A program made the translations under genes and the position numbers. Shown here one piece after another: positions 16,403-24,762 of a stretch of 64,000 bases of DNA. The DNA is from Chloroflexales bacterium ZM16-3 (GTDB taxonomy: Bacteria > Chloroflexota > Chloroflexia > Chloroflexales > Chloroflexaceae), in NCBI GenBank assembly GCA_004138175.2, contig RYFE02000006.1, positions 1-64,000 of the forward strand, written 5' to 3'. Below the pieces are notes generated by a model, which was given only the letters and a program-made list of their open reading frames with translations, was not told the DNA's origin and did no database searches. Numbering within the stretch: the first letter of the stretch is position 1; each line of letters opens with the position of its first letter.

Positions 16403-16510
16403 GTGGGGGTGCGGGGGCGGCTTCGCCGCCCCCGCGATACTTTTTTGTTGAGGTTGGGCGGCTTCGCCGCCCAACCTCAACAAAAGTAGGTTTGGGGCGC
16501 AGCCCCAAAG
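16403..16510. repeat. Hairpin repeat between tadZ and tadA
   Basis: A 20-bp perfect stem (16443-16462 with 16466-16485, loop TTC) carries GGTTGGGCGGC. It is flanked by smaller GGGGGCGGC-TTC hairpins and by GGGGCGCAGCCCC. A near-identical element is at 29700-29825 and a shorter one at 50921-50953. Confidence 0.8.
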
Positions 16511-16525
16511 GACATCAATGCGCGA

Positions 16526-17785
16526 TCATGCCTGGCGGCGCAGGCCCCACATAAAGCCGCGGCGCGGCTCGCCGTCCGAGCGGCCCTTGCCCTTGCCCTT
16601 CTTATCAGGCTCCATCGAGATTGTCTTCACCTGCTCGCCGGCCACATAGGCCGCCAGCTTACGCAGGCTCTGGCCGACCCAGCTCTGCGGGTGCGAGAGC
16701 ACCACCGGCACGCCACGGTTGATGCTGTAGGCCATCAGCTGCCCGGCGCTCGGGATGTTCGCGCTCACCGGGTGGCGCAGGTGCTGCTGCACATCCTCCA
16801 GCGAGACGCCTTCGATGCTGGGGAAGCGGTTCAGGACAATGCTGACCCGGCCACGGGTGAGCTGATGCTGGTTCATATACTCTAGGAAGAACTTGACGTT
16901 CTTGAGCGCCGGGATCTCGGGGGTGGTCACCACCAGCACATCGTCGGCCCGGCCCAGCAGCGCCATCGTCACCTCATCAAGCACACACCATGTGTCGGCG
17001 ATCACATAGCTGTAGCGCAGCAGCAGGCTGTCGAGCACCGCGCTGATCTGCTCCTGGGTGATCTCGCCGGCCACCTCGGGCGAGCTGGGGGCAAGCAGCA
17101 CATGCACGCCCGACCCGTGCTGCTGCATCACACCGGCCAGGATGGTGTCGTCGATCTCATCGCTCTTCGAGAGCAGGTTCTGGAGGGTGTGGCGCGAGAA
17201 GAGGTTCAGGTGGGTGCCAACATGGCCGAACTGCAGCCCGAAGTCGGCCAGGGCCACCCGCCCCGAGCTGATCTGGCGCAGGGCCACGGCCATATTGGTG
17301 GAGACCACCGTCGTGCCGGCACCGCCCTTGGGCGAGATCACCACCACAAACTTGCCCCGCCCGCTGCCCTTCCTGTCGCTGGTGACGAGGTGGTGGCTGC
17401 GCCGGTCCTGCTCAATCTGCATCACCGTGCTGAGGCTCTGGAGCACATCGACGTGGCGCACCGGGCGCACCAGCACATCGCGGGCGCCCGCCATCATCAG
17501 CCGACGCACCAGGTTGATATCGGTTAGCGAGGTCAGGGCGATACAGATCGTGGACGGCAGCGTGGTGAAGATCTGGCGGATGAACTCCTCGGCCTCCAGC
17601 GGCGGGCGGTCGACGATCACCACATCGGGACGGCTCTGCTGGACCATCTCAAGCCCCGTGGAGAGGATAGCCACGCGCTCCAGCCAGCCGACCCTCGGGT
17701 CCTGCCCGAGTCGATCAATCCACTCCTGGTCGATCTGGTCAGGCATCGTCACCACAGCGACACGCATTGTCTCATCTACAGCCAC
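16526..17785 (-). CDS. tadZ: TadZ/CpaE-like pilus-localisation ATPase
   Basis: The 419-residue protein has an atypical receiver-like N-terminal domain (residues about 5-125, with VVIVDRPP and GARDVLVRPV) and a MinD/ParA-type ATPase domain with the deviant Walker A SPKGGAGTTVVSTNMAVAL. This is the TadZ/CpaE layout, which positions the Tad machine. The start is drawn at a GTG (17785) with GGGAAC upstream; an ATG six codons later is also possible. The C terminus is a basic low-complexity tail. Confidence 0.88.
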   Translation of the reverse strand: MAVDETMRVAVVTMPDQIDQEWIDRLGQDPRVGWLERVAILSTGLEMVQQSRPDVVIVDRPPLEAEEFIRQIFTTLPSTICIALTSLTDINLVRRLMMAGARDVLVRPVRHVDVLQSLSTVMQIEQDRRSHHLVTSDRKGSGRGKFVVVISPKGGAGTTVVSTNMAVALRQISSGRVALADFGLQFGHVGTHLNLFSRHTLQNLLSKSDEIDDTILAGVMQQHGSGVHVLLAPSSPEVAGEITQEQISAVLDSLLLRYSYVIADTWCVLDEVTMALLGRADDVLVVTTPEIPALKNVKFFLEYMNQHQLTRGRVSIVLNRFPSIEGVSLEDVQQHLRHPVSANIPSAGQLMAYSINRGVPVVLSHPQSWVGQSLRKLAAYVAGEQVKTISMEPDKKGKGKGRSDGEPRRGFMWGLRRQA

Positions 17786-17885
17786 GGGAGTTCCCTTTCA
17801 GTGGGAGAGGTTAAGGAGGGTCGGCCCTCTGTGAGATGTAAGGGTGCAGCAGCGCGGCGCTGCTGCGCCCCAACGTATCTAACCG

Positions 17886-18644
17886 CTAGCGCAGGTTATA
17901 GCGCGAGATCAGCACATCGTCCGTCACCGGCGGCACCTCAACTGGCTCGCGGTCGCTGATCGGGCGCAGCACAAAGTCGATCTTGCCGCCCGAGTCCTTG
18001 AGCCGCTTGAGCATCAGCACATCCTCAGGCGTCATCGTGAGCAGCAGGGCAATCGGCGGCTGGTCGGCCTCCAGGCTCGGGCGCAGCACCCGGAAGACAT
18101 TGATATTCTGGAGGGTGTAGGCCGTCACATCGTGGCTCTCCGTGCCATCGGCCGAGATCACCGGCAGCGTGATCAGCAGGTCGATGTGGTCCCCATCGGC
18201 TAGGATGTCCACCTGGGTCAGCAGGTCGCTGATCGGGAAGGCGAAGATCACATGGCCAGGGTCGATCTGCTGGCTGATCGTGCCCGCATCGCCGCCGACG
18301 AGCTTGCTGTTGCTGAAGGTCTCGCCCTGGCCGATCGGCGCGATCAGGATCTGGTCCTTCAGGCTGATCGTGTCGGTGATCGCCGCGACCGGGACGAGGT
18401 CGAGCGGGAAGGGCTTCATCAGCACATCGTCGCTGGTGATCACGACGCCAGGCTGCAGCGGCCGCGCGGCCACCGGCAGATCCATGGTGGACACAACTGG
18501 CGCGACCTGCTCGGCGGCCATGCGCTCGGCCTCGACCGAGAGCGTGCGCTGCTGCTGCTGGAGCAGGAAGAAGACCAGCGCGCCTGTCCCGAGGGCCAGG
18601 ACGACCCCGAGGCTTAACAGCACCCACCCTTGACGACGGTTCAT
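17886..18644 (-). CDS. cpaB: RcpC/CpaB-like Flp pilus assembly protein
   Basis: The 252-residue protein has one N-terminal membrane helix (GWVLLSLGVVLALGTGALVFF), then an SAF domain starting PVAARPLQPGVVITSDDV, and an RcpC-type domain with GDHIDLLITLP. It probably acts in the periplasm or cell-wall space as part of the Tad pore or assembly complex. The ATG at 18644 has AAGGAG and GAGG upstream. It is the first gene of the minus-strand tad cluster; the promoter should lie in the 18645-19200 gap. Confidence 0.88.
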   Translation of the reverse strand: MNRRQGWVLLSLGVVLALGTGALVFFLLQQQQRTLSVEAERMAAEQVAPVVSTMDLPVAARPLQPGVVITSDDVLMKPFPLDLVPVAAITDTISLKDQILIAPIGQGETFSNSKLVGGDAGTISQQIDPGHVIFAFPISDLLTQVDILADGDHIDLLITLPVISADGTESHDVTAYTLQNINVFRVLRPSLEADQPPIALLLTMTPEDVLMLKRLKDSGGKIDFVLRPISDREPVEVPPVTDDVLISRYNLR

Positions 18645-18837
18645 CTGGACCTCGCTCCTTACACGGCACCCTGGTCGCTCGGCGGCCAGGTGTGTTAGCC
18701 TGCGTAGCACTGACGGCAATCACGGCAAAGCATACAATCAATAGATGAATTCATAAGGAACAGCATACATTGTAGACTAAACCTTTATTCATTTAAGGAT
18801 ATTTATACAGAAAGAGATAATCACCCCTTTTGCTATC

Positions 18838-18968
18838 GGCGATAACCGATCTTTTGGGCGCTTATCTGCCGACGTAAAGGGCAAAAAAAGGGAAGCGCTC
18901 AATTCTTTTTGGCGATGACTGCTCTTCTGGGTACTGACCTGTGTGCATAAAGGGCAAAAATGGGGAAG
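18838..18968. repeat. 58-bp direct repeats in the tad upstream region
   Basis: Two 58-base units (18838-18895 and 18911-18968) start 73 bases apart, have no length difference and share about 43 of 58 positions. The best conserved parts are GGCGAT, CTTCTGGG-like and AAAGGGCAAAAA followed by GGGAAG. They lie about 190-320 bases upstream of the first tad gene in a locally AT-rich gap (18645-19210) with no convincing ORF. A pair of regulator sites is one explanation. Confidence 0.55.
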
Positions 18969-19210
18969 TTTTTAGGTATCCCTGTCATCAAAGTACCCGT
19001 TCACGATCAGAATTATAGTATCCGGAAATTACTGTGGTGTACCAAACAAGGCTTTCAGTATATTTTCAAAAAGACACCCGCTTCTTTTAGCACAACCCCA
19101 GGGATAGGCAGACATTAAACCTCTGATGTGTACGTATTTCTGTAGTATTATTACCGCTCGGAAAGGATTAAAGTCGCCAAGATAGTATTTATTGTGATTA
19201 ATCAATCGAG

Positions 19211-19273
19211 TATGGCAAAACAAAAACAAGCGCCGCCCGGCGACCATACGTAGGTCGTCGGGCGGCGCTTGTT
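19211..19273 (-). terminator. Rho-independent terminator of the PIG-L gene
   Basis: A 21-bp stem with one mismatch (19225-19245 with 19253-19273) has a 7-base loop. On the minus strand it is followed by TTTTTGTTTT. It lies about 40 bases after the stop of the deacetylase gene. Confidence 0.85.
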
Positions 19274-19314
19274 GTGGGCGGGGGCTTTGCGGTCAGAATA
19301 ACGCGGACGGCGTC

Positions 19315-20049
19315 CTAATTCTCCACCCGGTGGAAGGTCTCGGCCATAGGCAGGCCGTAGGGCTCGCCGCGCTCGACGGCCCACGTGCGGACACGCTCAG
19401 CCAGCTTCGTCTGGTCGGTGCCGAGCTGGCTGACGTGACAGGCCAGGGCGGCCAGCTTCTGCTCGATCGTCGCGCTAATGTCCACGGCGTGGTTGATCAG
19501 CGGCGCGCCGACCACGTAGAGCTCCTTGACCCGGCTGGGCAGGAAGCCCTCGGCCATCAGCTCGGGGAAGTCCCAGGGGTTCTGGGCGGCCGGATAGACG
19601 GCGGCCATAGCGGCCTGGGCGGCGGCCAGGTGGTCGGGGTGGAAGCGGCCGATCATATACTGCGGCTCCCAGACGCGGTCGGGCGACTGGCAGACCAGAC
19701 GGTAGGCGCGGGTGCGACGGATCTGGCGCACGATCTCGCGGCGCAGCTCCAGAGTGGGGGTCAGTTCACCGTCGGGGTAGTCGAGGAAGACCACCTCGTG
19801 GATGCCGAGGGCCTTGGCGGCCTCGGCCTGCTCCTGTTTGCGGGTGGCAGTCAGCTGGCGGCGCAGCTCGGTGCGCACATCGGTGGCCTCATCCGGCCCG
19901 CCCGAGGAGCCATCGGTGCAGACCACCAGCGTCACCTGCCAGCCCTCATTAGCCCAGGCGGCGATGGTGCCGCCGCAGCCGAACTCGGCGTCGTCGGGGT
20001 GGGCCACCACCACCAGGGCCGTCTTGCGGTCGTTTACCTGCTCAGTCAT
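19315..20049 (-). CDS. PIG-L/LmbE-family deacetylase
   Basis: The 244-residue protein has the zinc-binding motif AHPDDAEF near the N terminus and the second ligand region GRFHPDHLAAAQAA, both features of the PIG-L family. Members hydrolyse N-acetylglucosamine conjugates such as the bacillithiol or mycothiol precursors, or modify antibiotics; the substrate here is unknown. There is no signal peptide, so it is cytoplasmic. It has its own strong terminator and diverges from the hup side. Confidence 0.85.
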   Translation of the reverse strand: MTEQVNDRKTALVVVAHPDDAEFGCGGTIAAWANEGWQVTLVVCTDGSSGGPDEATDVRTELRRQLTATRKQEQAEAAKALGIHEVVFLDYPDGELTPTLELRREIVRQIRRTRAYRLVCQSPDRVWEPQYMIGRFHPDHLAAAQAAMAAVYPAAQNPWDFPELMAEGFLPSRVKELYVVGAPLINHAVDISATIEQKLAALACHVSQLGTDQTKLAERVRTWAVERGEPYGLPMAETFHRVEN

Positions 20050-20499
20050 GGTTAAGAACCTCTATCTTTCTGGCTATTTCGCTATCTAGCATAGTCTAAC
20101 ATGGCGGCAGAAAGAACGTGGCCACGCGGAGCACGCGGTTAGCCTCGGCTTCGCCGCCGCTTAAAGCTGGCTTAACCCGCCACCCAGCGCGACCCCGGCC
20201 CCGGTGCCGGCCCCCAACCGCATCTTCCGCGCCGACCGCAGAGGAGCTTCCCATCGCCACCAGCGACCTGGAGCTGGCCTGCTACGCCCGAGGCACCGGC
20301 TAGGTGCTGGCCGGATCGCGTCGGCATGCCCCGCCCGAGCGTGCTGACCGTCCAGGCATTCGACAGCCGGCTGATCGGCAGCTAACATTAACCGTGGGAG
20401 CCGCCACCCAATTGTCATCCCTCTATGCGCAAACAGTACTACTCTAGCAAGAGCCATTTGCCCTATTCACAACGCGGTATCGCAGTGCTACAGTAGCTA
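20050..20499. other. Gene-free stretch with decayed sequence
   Basis: No convincing gene is visible. A short plus-strand frame near 20240-20303 reads like the N terminus of an alpha/beta hydrolase (ATSDLELACYARGTG) but stops at once. The sequence TTAACCGTGGGAGCCGCCACC at about 20388-20409 resembles the TnpB right-end motif at 713-732, so this may be a graveyard of old insertions. Possible promoter elements TTCACA and TACAGT (20466-20494, 17-base spacer) precede the next entry. Confidence 0.3.
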
Positions 20500-20624
20500 T
20501 AGGCCAGGTCGGGGAGCACAGGTGACGTACCAGGCGCCTGGTGCCGCCGCTCACTTCTTAGCCGGGTCGATGACGTTAGAAAGGCCGTTTCTCGCACTGC
20601 TATGCGGGAAACGGCTCTTTTTTA
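20500..20624 (+). ncRNA. Candidate small RNA or orphan leader ending in a terminator
   Basis: A strong plus-strand terminator at 20584-20622 has no gene upstream on that strand, so something non-coding is probably transcribed here. The 80 bases before it are GC-rich and contain a perfect 14-base palindrome ACCAGGC-GCCTGGT (20529-20542). I compared it by eye with common bacterial riboswitches, SRP RNA and 6S RNA and recognised none. The start is inferred from the weak promoter. Confidence 0.35.
20584..20622 (+). terminator. Strong rho-independent terminator upstream of hup
   Basis: GCCGTTTCTCGCA (20584-20596) pairs with 20603-20615 with one wobble or mismatch and is followed by TCTTTTTTT. Confidence 0.8.
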
Positions 20625-20746
20625 TGTGTTGCGAGGCGAGAAAAAAATAGACACGCACGTGCTAAAATTCCATGGCTTTGTAATGCCCTAAAACGGGGTT
20701 GGAAATTTTGAAAGGCGGTCTAGGGCTTCTATATCACTTAGGGGTA

Positions 20747-20767
20747 TTGACAAGGGCAGTATACTGC
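20747..20767 (+). promoter_or_regulatory. hup upstream region: TTGACA box and palindrome
   Basis: TTGACA at 20747-20752 overlaps the start of a region holding a perfect 12-base palindrome GCAGTATACTGC (20756-20767). The palindrome contains a TATACT hexamer, but its spacing to the TTGACA is too short for one promoter. It may be an operator or the -10 of a second promoter. Confidence 0.35.
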
Positions 20768-20821
20768 ATTCTGACGGCAAATGTATCGTTTACGCGTAAG
20801 TACTAGAGGAGGACTGCGCTG

Positions 20822-21097
20822 ATGCAGAAGACGGATTTCATCAAGGCCGTGGCCGAGAAGGCCGGCGTCTCGCAGAAGGAAACCAAGCTCGTCGTCGATT
20901 CAGCCCTCGACGTGATCACCGAGGCTCTGGCGAAGGGCGAGAAGGTCACGCTGACGGGTTTTGGCACCTTCGAGGTGCGTTCACGGCAGGCTCGCGAGGG
21001 CGTCAACCCGCAGACTCGCGACAAGATCCACATCCCGGCGACCAAGACCCCGGGCTTCAGCGCGAGCAGCACGCTGAAAGAGGCAGTGAAGGGCTAG
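20822..21097 (+). CDS. hup: HU-family DNA-binding protein
   Basis: The 91-residue protein is a standard HU. It has MQKTDFIKAVAEKAGVSQKE at the N terminus, the GFGTFEVRSRQAREGVNPQT signature of the DNA-binding arm, and the arm end PATKTPGFSASSTLK. HU dimers bend and compact DNA. AGAGGAGG precedes the start. It is monocistronic, flanked by terminators on both sides. Confidence 0.96.
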   Translation: MQKTDFIKAVAEKAGVSQKETKLVVDSALDVITEALAKGEKVTLTGFGTFEVRSRQAREGVNPQTRDKIHIPATKTPGFSASSTLKEAVKG

Positions 21098-21254
21098 TCG
21101 CAATACCTGCCGCTTCACCTCTTGCCCCTCTCTCCCTCAAGGGGAGGGGGGATTTCGCACTAAGGAGCGGCGGGGTGTAAGCCCTGCGCGGCGACGGTAC
21201 TGCTTCGCTGGCTAGTGCTGCCACCTTCTCACAAATACGGTACCCATCGAGACA

Positions 21255-21290
21255 CAAAGGCGGGGCGCAGCATGCTGCGCCCCGCCTTTG
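21255..21290. terminator. 36-base perfect palindrome, bidirectional terminator
   Basis: CAAAGGCGGGGCGCAGCA is followed immediately by its exact complement. It lies between hup (plus) and the GTPase gene (minus), which converge on it, and both sides end in short T-rich tails (CCTTTGTT). Confidence 0.7.
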
Positions 21291-21306
21291 TTCCCAGTCA
21301 CTACGA

Positions 21307-21837
21307 TTAGTCCTCGCTGCGCTCCTGGATGACATAGAGCAGCTCAAGGAGGATATTCTTCACGCTCTCGCGATCCGATGCCACACAGGGGAGAACCTTA
21401 ATATGGGGTGGCTGGCGCAGGGCCAGACGCAGTTCATCGGGCGACCATGCGTTCGGCCGATCCTGCTTATTCGCCGCGATCACATAGGACGTGTCGCGGA
21501 ACGAGACGAAGAAGTCGATGATCCGGTTCGTCTCGCGGAACGTCTCCGGGCGCGTGCTATCGACCAGGATGACCAGGCCGAGCATACCCTCGGAGAGGAT
21601 CTCCCACATGAAGTCGAATCGCTTCTGTCCGGGGGTGCCGAACAGGTGCAGCACCAGATCATCGGCGATAGCGATACGACCAAAGTCCATCGCCACCGTC
21701 GTCTCTTTTTTGATCATCTTGGTATCATCGGTCGCACGCCGCTCGGTAGAGACGACCTCGATCTCGCTGATAGCCTTAATGAACTCGGTCTTGCCCGCGT
21801 TCACCGCCCCACTGATGACCATTTTTACCGTCTGCAC
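21307..21837 (-). CDS. Small Ras-like GTPase (COG2229/MglA-like)
   Basis: The 176-residue protein has P-loop GAVNAGKTEF, a G3 box LFGTPGQKRFDF, G4 ANKQD and a G5-like CVASD. This is the family of small bacterial GTPases encoded with roadblock proteins and related to MglA, which sets cell polarity in gliding and pilus control. The start is drawn at a GTG with GGAGGG upstream. The upstream partner gene encodes a DUF4388 protein 54 bases away, so the two are likely co-transcribed. Confidence 0.88.
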   Translation of the reverse strand: MQTVKMVISGAVNAGKTEFIKAISEIEVVSTERRATDDTKMIKKETTVAMDFGRIAIADDLVLHLFGTPGQKRFDFMWEILSEGMLGLVILVDSTRPETFRETNRIIDFFVSFRDTSYVIAANKQDRPNAWSPDELRLALRQPPHIKVLPCVASDRESVKNILLELLYVIQERSED

Positions 21838-21891
21838 ACCAGCCCTCCGCTACGTCCGCTACGGTGCTGTGCCCTGGCTGAGCAACATCGG

Positions 21892-22710
21892 CTACATCCC
21901 ACGGATACGATTGATGATGCGGTTCACCAGGCTCTTCTTAACCCTTGGCGGCTCCGCTCCCTGTCCTCCGCGCGCCCCAGCCATTGACCGCTGTCTCTTC
22001 ATCACATCCACCAGGCCTGCGGTCAGGAAACCGTAGACAATTCGGCAGACATCAAAATCACTGAGGCCCGTCTTCTGGGCGATTTCAGCGAGGCTATCCT
22101 TACCGTTGATCCGCGCGAAGATCCGCCACTCCTCAGGTGCCAGCTTCACGCCTTTCGCCTTCTCGCCCGGCTGATCGATAAACTTGACGATCATATCGGT
22201 TGAAGGGATACGATCCTTAATCCGACTCCACTCATCGATCCGCCGCACGCCTTCCATGATCAGGTTTTCGACCGATACTGGCATCGGCATGGTGGGCGAG
22301 TCAGCGGCGGGGCGCTGATTTTGCTCGAAGCGAAACTCACCCTCGGGCCAGCCAAATAGCCCGTAGACCGACTCTTCGATGTGGGTCATCAGCCCGGTCT
22401 GTAGCTGCTCCTGATCGACAATCTGCTGATCGATAATGACCTGTGTCAGGGTGATGCCGTTGCCGCCTGCGATAAATGCCTGGCGAGCTGTGTCGAGCTG
22501 AGCCTGATCCAGAAGGCCCAGACGAACCAGCAGATCGGCCTTTTCGTCGTCGGGCTTCCGCGAGGCCATGACCAGCTTACCCTTCTCGAAGAAGAGCAGG
22601 GCCATCTCCTGCTCATGAGTCAGGTGTAGCCCCCCGGTCTTATAGCCGCGGTCGACCAGATAGAGAAAATCGGAGAGGCCGAAGTCTCGGATGTTGCCAA
22701 CCAGGGCCAT
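21892..22710 (-). CDS. DUF4388 (PatA-like N-terminal) protein
   Basis: The 272-residue protein begins with the DUF4388 pattern LVGNIRDFGLSDFLYLVDRGYKTG and LFFEKGKLVMA. A helical middle region and a winged-helix-like segment at about 190-240 (RIFARINGKDSLAEIAQKTG) follow, and the tail is basic. DUF4388 proteins often accompany small GTPases and response regulators in gliding or filamentous bacteria. I infer an effector or regulator of the GTPase next to it. The start has GGAGGGAA upstream. Confidence 0.82.
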   Translation of the reverse strand: MALVGNIRDFGLSDFLYLVDRGYKTGGLHLTHEQEMALLFFEKGKLVMASRKPDDEKADLLVRLGLLDQAQLDTARQAFIAGGNGITLTQVIIDQQIVDQEQLQTGLMTHIEESVYGLFGWPEGEFRFEQNQRPAADSPTMPMPVSVENLIMEGVRRIDEWSRIKDRIPSTDMIVKFIDQPGEKAKGVKLAPEEWRIFARINGKDSLAEIAQKTGLSDFDVCRIVYGFLTAGLVDVMKRQRSMAGARGGQGAEPPRVKKSLVNRIINRIRGM

Positions 22711-22816
22711 TGCGTTCCCTCCGCAGGGAGATGCTCTGCGAATACGAGGCTGATGTTGTTGATCTGACCCGGCACCGGCCTACGGTCCGACTCCCATACC
22801 CCTCATCATACCATTC

Positions 22817-23737
22817 TTACGCCGATAGGACGAGTTTGTGTTCCGACATGGCGGCAGGTTCTGCTTCCACGCCATCGGCCGCCAGCACCGGCACGAGCGC
22901 GGCGATAGCGGCGGCGATCATGGTGTCATCGGGCTCGCGGGTGGTCAGATACTGTGTGGCAAGGGTTGGCGCAAGCAGGCGCTGCACCCACGACCGATGA
23001 TAGTGTGCGGCAGCAAGCCGCAGCACCTCAAGGGCGACGGCGGCAACGAGGGGGATCAGCACGATCCGGGCACCGATCCGCTGCCAGAGCGGCAGCCCGC
23101 TCACCAAGAGAAATATCACGAAGCCGATCATGGCTGTGATCACCAGGAAGCTTGTGCCGCAGCGTGGGTGGATGCGCGTGAAGCCGCGCACCGACTCGAC
23201 GGTGAGCGGGGCTCCCGCCTCATAGGCATTGATCGTCTTGTGCTCAGCGCCGTGGTAGCCGAAGACGCGCTGGATATCGCGCAGGCGACTGATCGCGTAG
23301 ATGTAGCCGATCACCAGAGACAGGTTCAGGATACCCTCGATTACCTCACGCAGGAGTAGCGGTGCGCCCATGCGGCTGGCCATATTTGCGATCAGCGAGG
23401 GCAGCACCACGAAGATGCTGACCCCTATCACCATGGCCACAATAAATACCGCGCCCTGCGCCATGGGCGAGATGGTGTCTTCATCGTCGTCAATTGCCAC
23501 ACTCGCCGAGAAATCGAGCGCCTGCTTGCCGATGGAGAACGCATCGCGGAGACCTACGAGGCCACGGATGATTGGGAGCTTCATCCAGTCGGGCCGTTCC
23601 GCATTGATCACCGGGATATGCTTTAGCGCCAGTTCCCCGTTGGGTCGATGAACTGCGACCGTCGCCTGGCGGCGGCCCCGCATCATCACGCCTTCAAGGA
23701 CGGCCTGGCCGCCATATGCAAATCGCTGTTCTTCCAT
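22817..23737 (-). CDS. DUF1385 (YqhQ-like) membrane protein
   Basis: The 306-residue protein has the DUF1385 signature: YGGQAVLEGVMMRG at the N terminus, FGYHGAEHKTINAYE in the middle and RIHPRCGTSFL before a further membrane helix. About four to five membrane segments are predicted. The family is found widely in Firmicutes and Chloroflexota, and its molecular role is unknown. It follows the DUF4388 gene's upstream side with a 106-base gap. Confidence 0.88.
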   Translation of the reverse strand: MEEQRFAYGGQAVLEGVMMRGRRQATVAVHRPNGELALKHIPVINAERPDWMKLPIIRGLVGLRDAFSIGKQALDFSASVAIDDDEDTISPMAQGAVFIVAMVIGVSIFVVLPSLIANMASRMGAPLLLREVIEGILNLSLVIGYIYAISRLRDIQRVFGYHGAEHKTINAYEAGAPLTVESVRGFTRIHPRCGTSFLVITAMIGFVIFLLVSGLPLWQRIGARIVLIPLVAAVALEVLRLAAAHYHRSWVQRLLAPTLATQYLTTREPDDTMIAAAIAALVPVLAADGVEAEPAAMSEHKLVLSA

Positions 23738-23944
23738 GGAGCCTATTTGGTAAGCAGAGAGGCTGTCGTTGGCATGCAGTGCCGAGCACGACAGCCTACC
23801 TGCTCTATCATACCACGTTCGGAGGGGTTAAGACAACAGTTAAAGACGTGTGAGTTGCTGATAATCAATGTCCTCTGCTTGTACAGGGTACACGATGTGA
23901 CGATCCAGAGTATAACCCACCTCGTGCGCTGCCAGAAGGCTGTC

Positions 23945-24439
23945 CTAGAGATCGTTGCCAACCTGATCGGACGCATCGCGACGTGCCAGCGTCGTCGCGG
24001 CGGCGCGTACGCCGGTGACGAGGCTTGAGATACGGATGACGGGCGAGACAACGCGCTCGGCCATAAACGAGGTGGCCTGGGTCGCCGTGCTGGCGCTGTC
24101 GCGCACGTTGCCGGCCAGGGTGCGTGTGCTGTCGAGTACCTCGTTTAGCTTGACCATGGCATCATCGACTTTGGGCAGGACGTTTGTCTTGGCGACTTTG
24201 TTGATCTGATTCACGGCGTAGAGTACGGCGAACAGCAGGGCAATCGTCAGGATCGCGCTGATCAGCTGGAACACCGACACGACAACGATGAAGATGTCAC
24301 GTGCGCCAGCTCGAAACTCTGCCGGAGCGAACGCTGAGCCCACGATGAAGGCGATCAGCAGAACAGTGAGCGTCCCAACACCAATCCCAACCCACTTAAG
24401 CACAGGCCCGCTCCTCTGCATGCGGCGGCGCACGAACAC
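23945..24439 (-). CDS. DUF948-like membrane protein
   Basis: The 164-residue protein has two membrane segments, at about residues 14-36 and 50-75, followed by an amphipathic helical tail with the pattern KVAKTNVLPKVDDAMVKLNE and TQATSFMAERVVSPVIRISS. This resembles DUF948-type envelope proteins. No function can be assigned. The start may be a GTG at 24439 or the ATG at 24421. The 207 bases downstream, up to 23738, contain no gene but one inverted repeat (GGCTGTCG...CGACAGCC). Confidence 0.6.
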   Translation of the reverse strand: MFVRRRMQRSGPVLKWVGIGVGTLTVLLIAFIVGSAFAPAEFRAGARDIFIVVVSVFQLISAILTIALLFAVLYAVNQINKVAKTNVLPKVDDAMVKLNEVLDSTRTLAGNVRDSASTATQATSFMAERVVSPVIRISSLVTGVRAAATTLARRDASDQVGNDL

Positions 24440-24504
24440 CTGCCGACAGCGATATGTTCAGCACCGGTGAGGCAATTTAAGGCGATACGATGACGCCGAT
24501 TATA

Positions 24505-24762
24505 TCATACTCGCAGACGTGAGACAAAAATCAGCAGGAGCCAGGCCATAAGCACCGACTCGAGGATGGGCACGCCGGCTGGCGTGGGGAGATCGAGCGG
24601 GAAGCGCAGCCCGAGGCCGTAGGCGATCAGGCATCCTACAACGGCGGTGAGCCAAAAGATCGGCAACTGACGCCATGCGCGTCCTAGCAGGACGTGGGCC
24701 AGTGCGGCGCAGGCGGTGGCGATCAGGAGGATGAGCACGGCTGCTGGGGCGATGCCGCTCAT
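24505..24762 (-). CDS. Small three-helix membrane protein
   Basis: The 85-residue protein is almost entirely three hydrophobic helices with short loops. Its ATG overlaps the mnmA stop by four bases (ATGA), a sign of translational coupling. No family was recognised. Similar tiny membrane proteins after mnmA occur in other Chloroflexia, to my recollection, but I cannot confirm that here. Confidence 0.65.
   Translation of the reverse strand: MSGIAPAAVLILLIATACAALAHVLLGRAWRQLPIFWLTAVVGCLIAYGLGLRFPLDLPTPAGVPILESVLMAWLLLIFVSRLRV

Noticed and set aside
19029-19247. Minus-strand ORF of 72 residues in the tad upstream gap
   Set aside because: It overlaps the PIG-L terminator, has no ribosome site, and its composition does not look like a protein of this genome.
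20240-20412. Hydrolase start and a second IS605 right end
   Set aside because: The hydrolase-like frame stops after about 20 residues, and the right-end likeness covers only about 20 bases. Both are too weak to list as separate features.
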